NCBI GenBank assembly: GCA_033795365.1
Contig: JARYGU010000030.1
Span: 1-50,895, forward strand
Source: JARYGU01 sp033795365
GTDB lineage: Bacteria; Pseudomonadota; Alphaproteobacteria; Rhizobiales; Rhizobiaceae
DNA: 50,895 bases
Direction of reading: 5' to 3'
Part shown: positions 36,323-45,483 of the stretch, in pieces
Layout: every line of letters starts with the position of its first letter
Position numbering within the stretch: the stretch's first letter is position 1
Translations under genes and position numbers: made by a program
Notes under the pieces: generated by a model
The model's database searches: none
Seen by the model: the letters and a program-made list of their open reading frames with translations, nothing else
What the model was told of the DNA's origin: nothing

Positions 36323-37522
36323 CTATGCAAGCTTGCCGATCGCTTCGGCGATCCGGGAGAGGGCCTCGGCCAGTCTGTTGTCGTCAATGGCATAGGCAAT
36401 ACGCAGATGGCCGGGCATGCCGAATGCCGAACCATGCACTATGCCCACATGGGCCGTTTCCAGAATGTATCCCGCGACGTCGAGGTCGGTGGCGAGCACG
36501 GCGCCCGCCGGCGTCCGCTTGCCGAAAAGGCCGGAGCAGTCCGCAAAGACATAGAACGCGCCGGGCGTGGGGACTGCGGAGAGGGCCGGGATCGTTTCGA
36601 GCGCCGCCAGCACATGGTTGCGACGGGAGAGGAGCTTGCGTTTCCAGTCTTCCAGGAAGGACATGTCGCCGTCGAGCGCTGCGATGGCGGCTGCCTGCGA
36701 GATCGTCGAAGGATTCGACGTGCTCTGCGACTGCAGGACATCCATGGCGCGGATCAACCATTCCGGACCGCCGGCATAACCGAGCCGCCAACCGGTCATC
36801 GAATAGCCCTTCGAAACGCCGTTGATCGTCAGGACGCGATCGAACAGCCGGGGCATCGCGGCAGCCGGGGCGGCGAAGCTGCCGTCATGAACGATGTGTT
36901 CGTAGATGTCGTCTGCCATGACGAACGTATCGTGTCCGGCGAGAACGTCTTCCAGCGCGGCGAGCTCGGCGCGGCTGTAAACGGCGCCGGTAGGGTTGTT
37001 CGGTGAGTTCAGGATCACCCAGCGGGTATGCGGGGTCAACGCCACCGCAAGCGCTTTTGCCGTCAGCTTCCATCCGTCTTCCGCCCGGCAGGGAAGGATA
37101 ACCGGCCGCGCGCCTGCAAGCCGGATCATATCGGGATAGCTCACCCAATAGGGTGCAGGCACAATCACCTCGTCGCCTTCGCCGAGCGTTGCCAGGAGCG
37201 CGTTGAAGATCAGCTGCTTGGCACCGGCTCCCGCAATGATCTGGGAAGGCGTGTAGTGAAGGCCGTTTTCCCGCTCGAACTTCCGCACGATCGCGGCCTT
37301 AAGAACCGCGGTGCCGGAGACGGCCGTGTATTTGGTATCGCCCGCCCGGATCGCATCGACGCCGGCCTCGCAGATATGAGGCGGAGTGGGGAAGTCCAAT
37401 TCCCCTTCGCCCAGGTTGATCACATCCGCACCGCGCGTCGCGAGTGCCCGCAGCTTGTTCGATATTTCCGCGGTCGGCGACGCTCCGATGACGGCCATAC
37501 GGGGCGATAATCTGGCATTCAT
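36323..37522 (-). CDS. Class I/II pyridoxal-phosphate aminotransferase
   Basis: A 399-residue aspartate-aminotransferase-type enzyme. It shows VINLGEGELDFPTPPHI near the start, the substrate loop LNSPNNPTGAVYSRAEL, the cofactor Asp in VMADDIYEHIVHDG, the PLP lysine in INGVSKGYSMTGWRLGYAGG and the carboxylate Arg in HLRIAYAIDD. It transfers amino groups between amino acids and 2-oxoacids in the cytoplasm. The start MNARLSPRMA (37522) was preferred over one ten codons earlier. It is divergent from the amidotransferase gene. Confidence 0.88.
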   Translation of the reverse strand: MNARLSPRMAVIGASPTAEISNKLRALATRGADVINLGEGELDFPTPPHICEAGVDAIRAGDTKYTAVSGTAVLKAAIVRKFERENGLHYTPSQIIAGAGAKQLIFNALLATLGEGDEVIVPAPYWVSYPDMIRLAGARPVILPCRAEDGWKLTAKALAVALTPHTRWVILNSPNNPTGAVYSRAELAALEDVLAGHDTFVMADDIYEHIVHDGSFAAPAAAMPRLFDRVLTINGVSKGYSMTGWRLGYAGGPEWLIRAMDVLQSQSTSNPSTISQAAAIAALDGDMSFLEDWKRKLLSRRNHVLAALETIPALSAVPTPGAFYVFADCSGLFGKRTPAGAVLATDLDVAGYILETAHVGIVHGSAFGMPGHLRIAYAIDDNRLAEALSRIAEAIGKLA

Positions 37523-37637
37523 GTCAACTTTTCTCCATTGTGGTTGCTGCATTGTCTATATTGATAAAAAAAATACAATATGTGGCTTGAATTTTTTCCG
37601 ACACCGGGGATAAATCGGTGCAGAATATGGAATTCAG

Positions 37638-37644
37638 ATTGTAC
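37638..37644. promoter_or_regulatory. ATTGTAC site between aminotransferase and amidotransferase genes
   Basis: A third copy of ATTGTAC, in the 184-bp divergent region that also contains AT-rich stretches and the related sequences ATTGTC and ATACAAT near 37550-37580. It may tie this gene pair to the GntR regulator at 28256-29155. Confidence 0.35.
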
Positions 37645-37706
37645 GTATTTTGCAATCAGTGCACTGCGTTGAGCAGGATACGGAACTTTTCAGGAGGAAG
37701 CGCTTG

Positions 37707-38858
37707 GTGCGGGTCATTGTCGTCCGGCATGAGACGGAGCATCCCGCCCTCTACGGCGCAGCGGCGGCGCTCGTTGCGGCAAAGGAGGGCGGACGGGTGT
37801 TCTGGCCGCCGGCCCGGTTCGATATTGGCCGCCATCCGGACGCCATGCAGCATGTCGCCGACGAAGGCGCGCTCATCCCGAGCGGCCTGATCTGGGTGGA
37901 TCGGCTGACCGGCCAACCTGCCCGACCGCTCGCGGAACTCGCCGGGGAGCGAGTCGCGGTAGTGCCGCTGCATCCCACATTCCTTGCCGATCCGGACGCG
38001 ATCGCGGGTCTGCTTGCGGCGGGAGCGGAGGAGCGGACGGTCCGTCTGGACAAGGGCCGCTTCGTCGACGAGGCCGGCCTTGCTATCGGCTGGCGTGACG
38101 ATTTCGGCCGCGTCATGCGCGAAAAGCCGGCGGAGACCGATCCGTCGGGCCTCGTTTTCGCTATCGCCGGCCCCGCAATGCAATTTCTCGAGATTTGCCC
38201 GGCTCCGCTGGCCGCGCTTGCGGATGCGATGGATGCCGAGGCACCGGGCAGCGAGATCCGCTTCATCGATCCGCGCCATATCCCGCCGGCTCCTCTTGCC
38301 GGCATCGACGGCGTTCTGTTGCCGGGCGGTTCGGAAATGTCGGCGGTTGCCGGCCAGATCGCGCTTGCGCGTGCCGCGCGGGCGCAGGCGCTGCCGATCG
38401 TCGGCCTGTGCCTCGGCATGCAGAGCATGTCGACCGCGGTGGCGCGGGAGCTTTCCGGCTGGGAGGACACCGATATGGCCGAAGCGGCCCCGGCCGCCGC
38501 CCGTCACAGCTTCATTCGCATCGAAACCGGCGAACACCGGCTTGGGTTGCGCAGGATACGACCCGTGCTGGGGAGCCGTGTTGCGCGAATTCTCGGCTCG
38601 CAAAGCGATATCGCCTGCAATCATCGCTACAGGCTGGCGCCGGCACTGCATGCGGGGCTGGCTGCGCGAGGGGTGAGGGTGTCTGCGCTGGGCGGCACGC
38701 CGGGCCAGGACATCGCCGATGCGATAGAGGCTGAGGAGGGCTTCTACATGGGCATGCAGGGCCATCCGGAGCTCGCTTCCCGCGCGGGCCGCCCGCATCC
38801 GCTCATCCGCGCCTTCGTTGCCGAATCCGGAAAATCCGCCCGCGACCGGCGGGCCTGA
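37707..38858 (+). CDS. CTP-synthase-like glutamine amidotransferase protein
   Basis: A 383-residue protein whose C-terminal half is a class I glutamine amidotransferase like that of CTP synthase: LLPGGSEMSAVAGQIALARA, nucleophile in PIVGLCLGMQSMSTAVA and the His-Glu dyad in GMQGHPELASRAGRPHPL. The N-terminal 160 residues (IVVRHETEHPALYGAAAAL at the start) do not match the CTP synthase synthetase domain. GTG at 37707 or TTG at 37704 both suit the AGGAGG at 37692. It may hydrolyse glutamine or a glutamyl compound; the partner domain is unclear. Confidence 0.7.
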   Translation: MRVIVVRHETEHPALYGAAAALVAAKEGGRVFWPPARFDIGRHPDAMQHVADEGALIPSGLIWVDRLTGQPARPLAELAGERVAVVPLHPTFLADPDAIAGLLAAGAEERTVRLDKGRFVDEAGLAIGWRDDFGRVMREKPAETDPSGLVFAIAGPAMQFLEICPAPLAALADAMDAEAPGSEIRFIDPRHIPPAPLAGIDGVLLPGGSEMSAVAGQIALARAARAQALPIVGLCLGMQSMSTAVARELSGWEDTDMAEAAPAAARHSFIRIETGEHRLGLRRIRPVLGSRVARILGSQSDIACNHRYRLAPALHAGLAARGVRVSALGGTPGQDIADAIEAEEGFYMGMQGHPELASRAGRPHPLIRAFVAESGKSARDRRA

Positions 38859-38870
38859 CAGGAGAGAAAG

Positions 38871-39662
38871 ATGGATCTTGAACTCGACCGCCGTACCGCC
38901 CTCGTTCTCGGTGCTTCGGGCGGTCTCGGCCGCGCCATTGCCGAAAGCCTTGCTGGCGAGGGGGCGAACGTGATCCTCGGCGGACGTTCCGCCGAGCGGC
39001 TTGAGCCGGTGCGCGCTGCAATCGCTGCCACCGCGAAAGGACGGGTATCGACCCTCGTGGCAGATCTAGCAGACCCGGCGGCCGTCGATGCGGCCATTGC
39101 GGATGTGAAGGCCGGAGAAATGCCCGATATCCTCGTGCTGAACGGCGGCGGACCGACGCCGGGAGCAATGGCAGCATTGGACGCCGACAGCCTCGTGCCG
39201 CAATTCCGCGCCATGGTGGAGGCGCCGATCCGCATTGCCACGGCTCTTCTGCCGCATATGCGCCAGCAGCGCTTCGGCCGGATTCTGGTGCTCCTGTCCT
39301 CCGGCGTGGTGCAGCCGATCCCCAATCTCGGCCTTTCCAACACCTTGCGTCTTTCCCTCGTCGGCTGGGCGAAGACGCTGGCGGCCGAGGTCGCCGCCGA
39401 CGGTGTTACGGTGAACGGGTTGATCCCGGGGCGCATCCACACCGATCGCGTCGATCAGCTGGACGCCGCTGCCGCCAAGCGGACCGGCAAGACGCCGGAG
39501 GAGGTCGCCGCCGCATCCCGCGCAACGATCCCCATGGGACGCTACGGTGCACCGCGGGAATTTGCCGATGCCGCCTGCTTCCTCTGCTCGGGCCGGGCAA
39601 GCTACATCACCGGCACCAGTCTCCGGGTGGATGGCGGCCTCTTGCGCAACGTGTCAAGCTGA
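38871..39662 (+). CDS. Atypical SDR lacking the catalytic tyrosine
   Basis: A 263-residue SDR with a good cofactor motif (ALVLGASGGLGRAIAESLAG) and LVLNGGGPTPGAM where most have NNAG. The usual Ser-Tyr-x-x-x-Lys region reads SSGVVQPIPNLGLSNTLRLS then LVGWAKTLAAEV, so the Tyr is absent while Ser and a later Lys remain. The C-terminal RVDGGLLRNVSS is typical. Either another residue serves as acid or the activity differs from dehydrogenation. It lies 12 bp after the amidotransferase gene in the same operon. Confidence 0.75.
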   Translation: MDLELDRRTALVLGASGGLGRAIAESLAGEGANVILGGRSAERLEPVRAAIAATAKGRVSTLVADLADPAAVDAAIADVKAGEMPDILVLNGGGPTPGAMAALDADSLVPQFRAMVEAPIRIATALLPHMRQQRFGRILVLLSSGVVQPIPNLGLSNTLRLSLVGWAKTLAAEVAADGVTVNGLIPGRIHTDRVDQLDAAAAKRTGKTPEEVAAASRATIPMGRYGAPREFADAACFLCSGRASYITGTSLRVDGGLLRNVSS

Positions 39663-39740
39663 GACCGCCCATGAGCGGCGACGTCGCCGATCCGCGGAAC
39701 CGGTCTCTCACCTGAACTGACGCTTTCCGGCGCCGCAGGA

Positions 39741-39937
39741 TCAGCGGCGGGCCGCCCGCGGCACCAGTCGACGCTCGATCAGCCGTGCAACGTTCCCCAG
39801 GAGGACGGCGATCAAGCCGATCACGATGTCGGTGACGAGGAATTTGCTGCCGACTGGATCATAAAGCCGATGCCGCTCGTCGCCGCGACCAGCGTCACCG
39901 TCGGGTTCAGAAAGCCGGCTGCGAGATTGAGGAGGCT
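39741..39937 (-). pseudogene. ABC permease remnant (TauC/SsuC type)
   Basis: Minus-strand fragment with the C-terminal part of a taurine/nitrate-type ABC permease: NLAAGFLNPTVTLVAATSG and IGFMIQS in one frame. After a frame change it continues KFLVTDIVIGLIAVLLG then ARLIERRLVPRAARR and a TGA at 39741-39743. Everything upstream of the first motif is missing and the break falls at the terminator-like hairpin near 39937. It is a relic of a deletion next to the defence region. Confidence 0.6.
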
Positions 39938-39959
39938 TCGCTTTTTAAGCCTTTTTTTT
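39933..39959 (+). terminator. Intrinsic terminator before the DUF4011 gene
   Basis: Stem AGGCTT (39933-39938) and AAGCCT (39947-39952), loop of eight, followed by a run of eight T. It would end the rightward operon finishing with the SDR gene. The remaining 137 bp to 40096 is AT-rich, has a palindrome AGTTAA-AA-TTAACT at 40027-40040 and leads to the DUF4011 gene. Confidence 0.7.
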
Positions 39960-40096
39960 CATACATGTCGTTGTTGCAAAGCCGCAGCACATTCCTGCGC
40001 GGTGTGCATTGGCGGTTTTGCGGGTCAGTTAAAATTAACTTGAACTAGGAGTTGAATCTGTAGTTGATTTCCCTCACACGGCTTGGGGGATGAGCT

Positions 40097-43000
40097 ATGT
40101 TGAACGACAATGAAGACAAGATCATTCTTCATGCTGAGATTGCATCCAGTTTTACTTATGCTTCCTTTCAGAATGCAATCCCCGTCGTTCGATCCATATC
40201 CATCGAAAACAGGACAACAGAGACCATCGAGACCGGCGAGCTTCGCCTGGTTTCGAGCCCGCCTTTCCTGCGCGCAAAAACATGGGTACTCGCCCGCGTT
40301 CTTTCGGGCGACAAAGTTTCGCTCAACGATCGGAAAGTCGAGCTCGACGCGAGCTACCTCGCCGGACTGAACGAGGCCGAACGGGGTGAAGTTGCGCTGA
40401 CACTGGTCTCGCGCGGAGAGGTTCTGGCGGAAATACGTGTCCCGGTTCGGCTTTTGGCCCGCGACGAGTGGGGTGGGGTTACGGATATGGCGCAACTGCT
40501 TCCCGCCTTCGTCATGCCCAACGACGCGGCGGTCGCGGGGATTCTGCGTTCCGCCGCCGATCAACTCGTCGTCCATGGGCACCCTTCCGGCCTCGACGGC
40601 TATCAGAGCGGCGATCCCCGGCGGGCCTACATACTTGCTGCCGCCATCTACTCTGCCGTGTCCGGGCTGGGCCTTCACTATGCGGAACCTCCGGCGAGCT
40701 TTGAGCAGCGTGGCCAGAAGGTTCGCCGTCCGGCGGATGTTCTGGAGCAACGTCTGGCGACCTGCCTGGATCTGACCCTTTTGCTCGCAGCCTCGCTTGA
40801 GGCTGCAGGGCTGCATCCCATCGTTCTCTTGTTCAATGGACATGCCGCCGTCGGCGTCTGGCTCAGTCAGAGGACGCTCGCGAGCTCAATCGAACCCGAC
40901 CCGATGGAGATCCGCAAGGCACTGTCCTTGCGCGAGCTTATCGTTTTTGAGACGACGGGGCTTACCCAGCGTCCGCCCATGGTTCTCGATCATGCCCGAA
41001 AGCTGGTAGAGCGGAGGCTGGACGAAAGCGAGCGCCGTGATTTCCTTGCGGCTATCGATGTCCGGCGATCCCGGAGCAATGGCATTACGCCGCTGGCGTC
41101 CCACGATCCACTCCGGCGGGGCATCGAGATCGCTGAGGCATCAGAACCGGCCGCACTTCCGCTTCCTGCCGCTCCTTCGTTCGAAATGCTTCCGACGGAG
41201 ATCGCCGAAGAGAAACCAACCACCGCAGCGGGGCGGATCGACCGTTGGCAGAAGAAGCTCCTCGATCTCACACTTCGGAACAGGCTGTTGAGCTTTCCTG
41301 ACAGCCAGAAGACGATCCCTTTCCTCTGCACGGATATTTCCCTCCTGGAGGATCGCCTCGCCTCCGGTGTGGCGATCCGCCTGATCTCGCTCCCGGAGCA
41401 AAATCCGGTTGGCGAACGAGACGAGATGCTCTTTCGCGAAACCCGTGGCGATGATTTGCAACGTCGCTTCGCTGCGGAGGCTCTGCACCGGGACGAACTT
41501 CCTTCCGCTCTTACTGCCAAGGAACTCGAGAAACGGCTGATCGACCTGCATCGCCAAGTCCGCAACGATTTTGCCGAAGGAGGAGCGAACACGCTTTTTC
41601 TTGCGGTGGGTTTCCTGCGCTGGAAGAAGAGGCCCGAGGACGAACGTAGTTACCGAGCACCTCTGCTCTTGGTTCCGGTCAAGCTTGAACGGAAAAGTGC
41701 GTCCTCTTGGTTCAGCCTGCGCTATCATGAGGACGAGCCACGGTTCAATGCGACATTGCTGCAATTCCTCGAGCGCGACTTCGATCTGCGCCTGCCTCAG
41801 TTTGCGGGTGACCTGCCGCGCGACGAGAGCGGCGTGGACGTCCCCCGGCTTCTCGCGCTCATGCGTCAGGCAGTCCGGGATGTGCCTGGCATGGAAGTTG
41901 TCGACGAGACGGCGCTTTCGACGTTTTCGTTCGCGAAGTTCCTGATGTGGAAGGATCTGGTCGAGCGCACGGATGCGCTGCGCCAGAACCGTGTCGTGAA
42001 GCATTTGATCGACACGCCGGACCAGGCATTCACATCGGGTTCGGCGACATTCGCGGAGGAGCGGGATATCGACCGCCGCTTCGCGCCCAAGGACATCGTC
42101 TGCCTGCTGCCGGCGGATTCATCGCAGATTGCCGCGAGTCTCGCTGCTGCGGAAGGGCGGGATTTTGTAGTCGTGGGGCCGCCTGGAACGGGCAAGAGCC
42201 AGACCATCGCCAACATGATCGCCCAATGCCTGGCAGTCAGGAAGACGGTGCTTTTCGTCGCGGAGAAGACGGCCGCTCTCGATGTCGTCTATCGCCGCCT
42301 CAGGGAAAATGGACTGGGCGACCATTGCCTGGAGCTTCATTCGAGCAAGACGGACCGCAAGAGCTTTCTGAGGCAGCTGAAGCAGGCTTGGGAAAGCCCG
42401 TTCCGGTTCGACGATCGCGAATGGGTGCAGGTGAACGACCGGCTGCGGATGCGGCGCGACCAGTTGAACGCCTATGCGGATGCCCTCCACCTTGGCCATC
42501 CGAACGGCCTGACCGTCTACAAGGCGATCGGGACAGCGCTGAAAGGCGGTGGTCGGCATGCGTCCGAGTTTTCGTTCGGCTCGTACGATGCCCACGACGA
42601 AGCGAGCTATACGCACCTCGCCGACCTCGCCGCCGATTTGGGGCGGGTGTTCGGGGCGGTCATGCGACAGCCGTCGTTCGACCTCGTCGACAAGGGAGAG
42701 TGGTCATCGGGTTGGGAAGAGGCGCTGCATTCTTCAGCATCCGGGCTCAGCGAGGCGCTCGCCCGTCTGCGCAAGGCCTATCGCACCTTTTCGCAACAGC
42801 TTGGTCTTGGCGAGCGGCTCGATATTTCACTCGAGGAGCTGGAACGGCTTGCGGGCTTTGCGGATACGCTTTGCGCCACGGCCGGCATCGATGTCAGCAT
42901 CGCTTTCGACAGGGAATTCACGCAGCTCCGAGGCACCCTGACGGAATTGGAGGGGGCAATCTCCACCTACCGGCAAGCGGAAGCGGAGTTGACCGTTCCC

Positions 43001-45382
43001 TTCGCTGCGGAGACTATCAGGACCATCCCGCTTGAGCAGCTTGAAAACGAATGGCGTGAAGCTTCGGCATCCATCTGGCCTAGAAGCTGGTTCGGCAGGA
43101 GGCGGGTGAGAAAGCTGTTGCAATCCTATGCGGCGAACGGCGATCCCGAACCCGCGCGTGACTTTGCAACGCTGAAGCGCATGCAGCAGCAAGCCTTAGC
43201 TATCGAAAATAACGTGCTCGCGGGCAAGCGCATAGGTTTTACAGGTTTGCAAACGGATATCGGTCTGATCGACAAGCGTCTTTCGGGTGCGGAGCGCCTT
43301 CGCGCAAGCCTGTTGCAGCTCGGCCGGCCTATCGAGGAATTGCGGGCGGTCGTACAGACCATTGCGCCCATACTGCAATCCGCTTCTGCAGAGGCGCCTG
43401 TCCGCCTTGCTGCTCGAGACTTCCTGGAAGCCCTCGATGCTTTGGTTCATGCCGGTCGGGATTTCGGAGCGGTCTCCGGCGCCGATCCTCTGGCACTTTA
43501 TTCGACTGGTCTATTCTCGACGCTTGCTCAAAGCCTTTCGGAGCTGACGAATGCGCGGCAGACGCTGCGTGACTGGACGGCCTGGTGCCGGGTCCGGCAG
43601 AAAGCGGTTGCCAAGGGGCTCGGCAATCTGGTCGCTGACATTGAAAATGGGACTATCGCTCCGCAAGAAACGGAAGCGACGTTCCACCTCGGTTACGCGC
43701 GATGGTGGCTGCCGCTGGCGCTTGATGCGGACCCTACTCTGCGGGAGTTCCGCCGCTTCCAGCACGAGCATGCCATCGAGGACTTTCGCGAGATCGACGA
43801 CCTTGTCCGCAAGGCCGCCGCGGGTCGGGTGGTTTCGGTCCTGGCCCACCGCCTGCCGCCGGTCCAGAGCGTGCCGCGCCAGTCCGAACTGGGTCTGTTG
43901 CGCTACCAGATGGAACTACAGCGGCCGAGCCGCTCAATCCGCGACATGATCGCAGCGATGCCGACGAGTTTCTCCAAGCTCGCCCCCTGCATGCTGATGT
44001 CGCCGCTCTCGATCGCTCAATATCTTCCGCCGGATCAGGCGTTGTTCGACGTGGTGATCTTCGACGAGGCCTCGCAGATCACCACCTGGGATGCGGTGGG
44101 CGCGATCGCTCGCGGCAGGCAGACGATTATCGTCGGCGATCCCAAGCAGTTGCCGCCGACCAACTTCTTCGGGCGGAACGAAGAGGAAGAGGATGTCCAG
44201 GAGCATGAAAGGGATTTGGAGAGCATTCTCGACGAAGCCAAGACCGCCGGAATTCCGGTGCGCGATCTGCGCTGGCATTATCGCAGTCGAAATGAATCGC
44301 TGATCGCCTTCTCCAACCACCATTATTACCAGAACCGGCTGGTCACATTTCCCTCCCCACAGGTGGAAGACCGAGCCGTTGGTCTCCGATCCGTCCCGAC
44401 CGGTGTCTACGATCGCGGCAAGAGCAGAACGAACAAGGTCGAGGCGCGCACCGTCGCCGACGAGGCCATGGGACGCATGCGCAGCTGGCTGAAGCTTGGC
44501 GAAAAGACGCGCCCGACACTCGGCATCATTACCTTCAATCTGCAGCAGCAATCGCTGATTCAGGACTATCTCGACGAGGCACGCCGGAACGAGCCGGAGC
44601 TGGAATGGTTTTTTTCCGAGGACCGGGTGGAGCCGACGATCGTCAAGAACCTCGAAAACGTGCAAGGGGACGAGCGCGACGTCATTCTTTTCTCGATCAC
44701 CTTCACTGAGGATGCGGCCGGCAAGCGGACCATGGATTTCGGCGCGTTGAACCGCGATGGCGGCGAACGGCGCCTGAACGTCGCGGTGACACGCGCCCGT
44801 CAGGAACTTCTCGTCTTTTCCGGCTTCAAGGCGGACCAGATCGATACCGGCCGGACGAAGGCGACCGGCGTACATCACCTGAAGACATTCCTCGATTTTG
44901 CGGAACGCGGTGCGATTGCTCTTCCCGCCCAGGACCGCGGGTCTGTCGGGGCGCTGGAATCACCCTTCGAGGAGGCGGTCGCGGCCGAACTCTCCCGCCA
45001 TGGCTGGCACGTCGTGCCACAGGTGGGAATTTCGGGTTTCCGTGTCGATATCGGCATCCGGCATCCCGACAAGGCTGGAGCCTATCTTGCGGGCGTCGAA
45101 TGCGACGGCGCAACCTACCACAGCTCGGCAACGGCACGTGATCGCGACAAGGTGCGCGAGCAGGTTCTGCGCGGACTCGGCTGGAACATCCTGCGCGTAT
45201 GGTCGACCGATTGGTGGTTCGATCCGACAGGCGCGACGGAGCGGTTGCATGCTGCGTTGAATGCATTGCTCGAGGAGAGCAGACGCGCGCCGGAGACTGT
45301 GTCGGAAGACGCCGGAGAACATGTCGAAGAGTCTACAGTTGGCGATACAGATGAGAGCGCAGCGAGGGGCGAGCTGGTGTAA
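40097..45382 (+). CDS. DUF4011-type SF1 helicase with C-terminal nuclease
   Basis: A 1761-residue multidomain protein. The first 300 residues include a transglutaminase-like stretch (RLATCLDLTLLLAASLEAAG). DUF4011 follows (GRIDRWQKKLLDLTLRNRLL at about 384). Then comes an SF1 DNA2-like helicase: Walker A GPPGTGKSQT at 694-703, a long insertion, DEAS box VVIFDEASQITTWDAV at 1319, GDPKQLPPTNFF, WHYRSRNESLIAFSN, and motif VI NVAVTRARQELLVFS. The C-terminus is a Vsr/MTES_1575-like nuclease with RVDIGI (D1651) and VECDG (E1668, D1670). It is a probable phage-defence effector beside the CRISPR locus. Start ATG 40097, with GGGGG upstream. Confidence 0.85.
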   Translation: MLNDNEDKIILHAEIASSFTYASFQNAIPVVRSISIENRTTETIETGELRLVSSPPFLRAKTWVLARVLSGDKVSLNDRKVELDASYLAGLNEAERGEVALTLVSRGEVLAEIRVPVRLLARDEWGGVTDMAQLLPAFVMPNDAAVAGILRSAADQLVVHGHPSGLDGYQSGDPRRAYILAAAIYSAVSGLGLHYAEPPASFEQRGQKVRRPADVLEQRLATCLDLTLLLAASLEAAGLHPIVLLFNGHAAVGVWLSQRTLASSIEPDPMEIRKALSLRELIVFETTGLTQRPPMVLDHARKLVERRLDESERRDFLAAIDVRRSRSNGITPLASHDPLRRGIEIAEASEPAALPLPAAPSFEMLPTEIAEEKPTTAAGRIDRWQKKLLDLTLRNRLLSFPDSQKTIPFLCTDISLLEDRLASGVAIRLISLPEQNPVGERDEMLFRETRGDDLQRRFAAEALHRDELPSALTAKELEKRLIDLHRQVRNDFAEGGANTLFLAVGFLRWKKRPEDERSYRAPLLLVPVKLERKSASSWFSLRYHEDEPRFNATLLQFLERDFDLRLPQFAGDLPRDESGVDVPRLLALMRQAVRDVPGMEVVDETALSTFSFAKFLMWKDLVERTDALRQNRVVKHLIDTPDQAFTSGSATFAEERDIDRRFAPKDIVCLLPADSSQIAASLAAAEGRDFVVVGPPGTGKSQTIANMIAQCLAVRKTVLFVAEKTAALDVVYRRLRENGLGDHCLELHSSKTDRKSFLRQLKQAWESPFRFDDREWVQVNDRLRMRRDQLNAYADALHLGHPNGLTVYKAIGTALKGGGRHASEFSFGSYDAHDEASYTHLADLAADLGRVFGAVMRQPSFDLVDKGEWSSGWEEALHSSASGLSEALARLRKAYRTFSQQLGLGERLDISLEELERLAGFADTLCATAGIDVSIAFDREFTQLRGTLTELEGAISTYRQAEAELTVPFAAETIRTIPLEQLENEWREASASIWPRSWFGRRRVRKLLQSYAANGDPEPARDFATLKRMQQQALAIENNVLAGKRIGFTGLQTDIGLIDKRLSGAERLRASLLQLGRPIEELRAVVQTIAPILQSASAEAPVRLAARDFLEALDALVHAGRDFGAVSGADPLALYSTGLFSTLAQSLSELTNARQTLRDWTAWCRVRQKAVAKGLGNLVADIENGTIAPQETEATFHLGYARWWLPLALDADPTLREFRRFQHEHAIEDFREIDDLVRKAAAGRVVSVLAHRLPPVQSVPRQSELGLLRYQMELQRPSRSIRDMIAAMPTSFSKLAPCMLMSPLSIAQYLPPDQALFDVVIFDEASQITTWDAVGAIARGRQTIIVGDPKQLPPTNFFGRNEEEEDVQEHERDLESILDEAKTAGIPVRDLRWHYRSRNESLIAFSNHHYYQNRLVTFPSPQVEDRAVGLRSVPTGVYDRGKSRTNKVEARTVADEAMGRMRSWLKLGEKTRPTLGIITFNLQQQSLIQDYLDEARRNEPELEWFFSEDRVEPTIVKNLENVQGDERDVILFSITFTEDAAGKRTMDFGALNRDGGERRLNVAVTRARQELLVFSGFKADQIDTGRTKATGVHHLKTFLDFAERGAIALPAQDRGSVGALESPFEEAVAAELSRHGWHVVPQVGISGFRVDIGIRHPDKAGAYLAGVECDGATYHSSATARDRDKVREQVLRGLGWNILRVWSTDWWFDPTGATERLHAALNALLEESRRAPETVSEDAGEHVEESTVGDTDESAARGELV

Positions 45383-45455
45383 TGAACTTTGGGGTAGGGA
45401 GATGAGGGGAAATGTAGGCGCTCGCAAACGTGTCATTCCGAGCCGGTTTCACAAC

Positions 45456-45483
45456 AAAAAAAGCGCCCGCGAAGCGAGCGCCC
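45456..45483 (-). terminator. tracrRNA intrinsic terminator
   Basis: On the minus strand GCGCTCGC and GCGGGCGC pair around a TTC loop (8 bp with one G-U), followed by TTTTTTT (45462-45456). It doubles as the 3' hairpin of the tracrRNA and faces the 3' end of the DUF4011 gene. Confidence 0.9.

Noticed and set aside
40027..40040. Palindrome AGTTAA-AA-TTAACT as an operator for the DUF4011 gene
   Set aside because: Short AT-rich palindromes are common, no regulator is nearby and no second copy was seen; noted only in the terminator entry.
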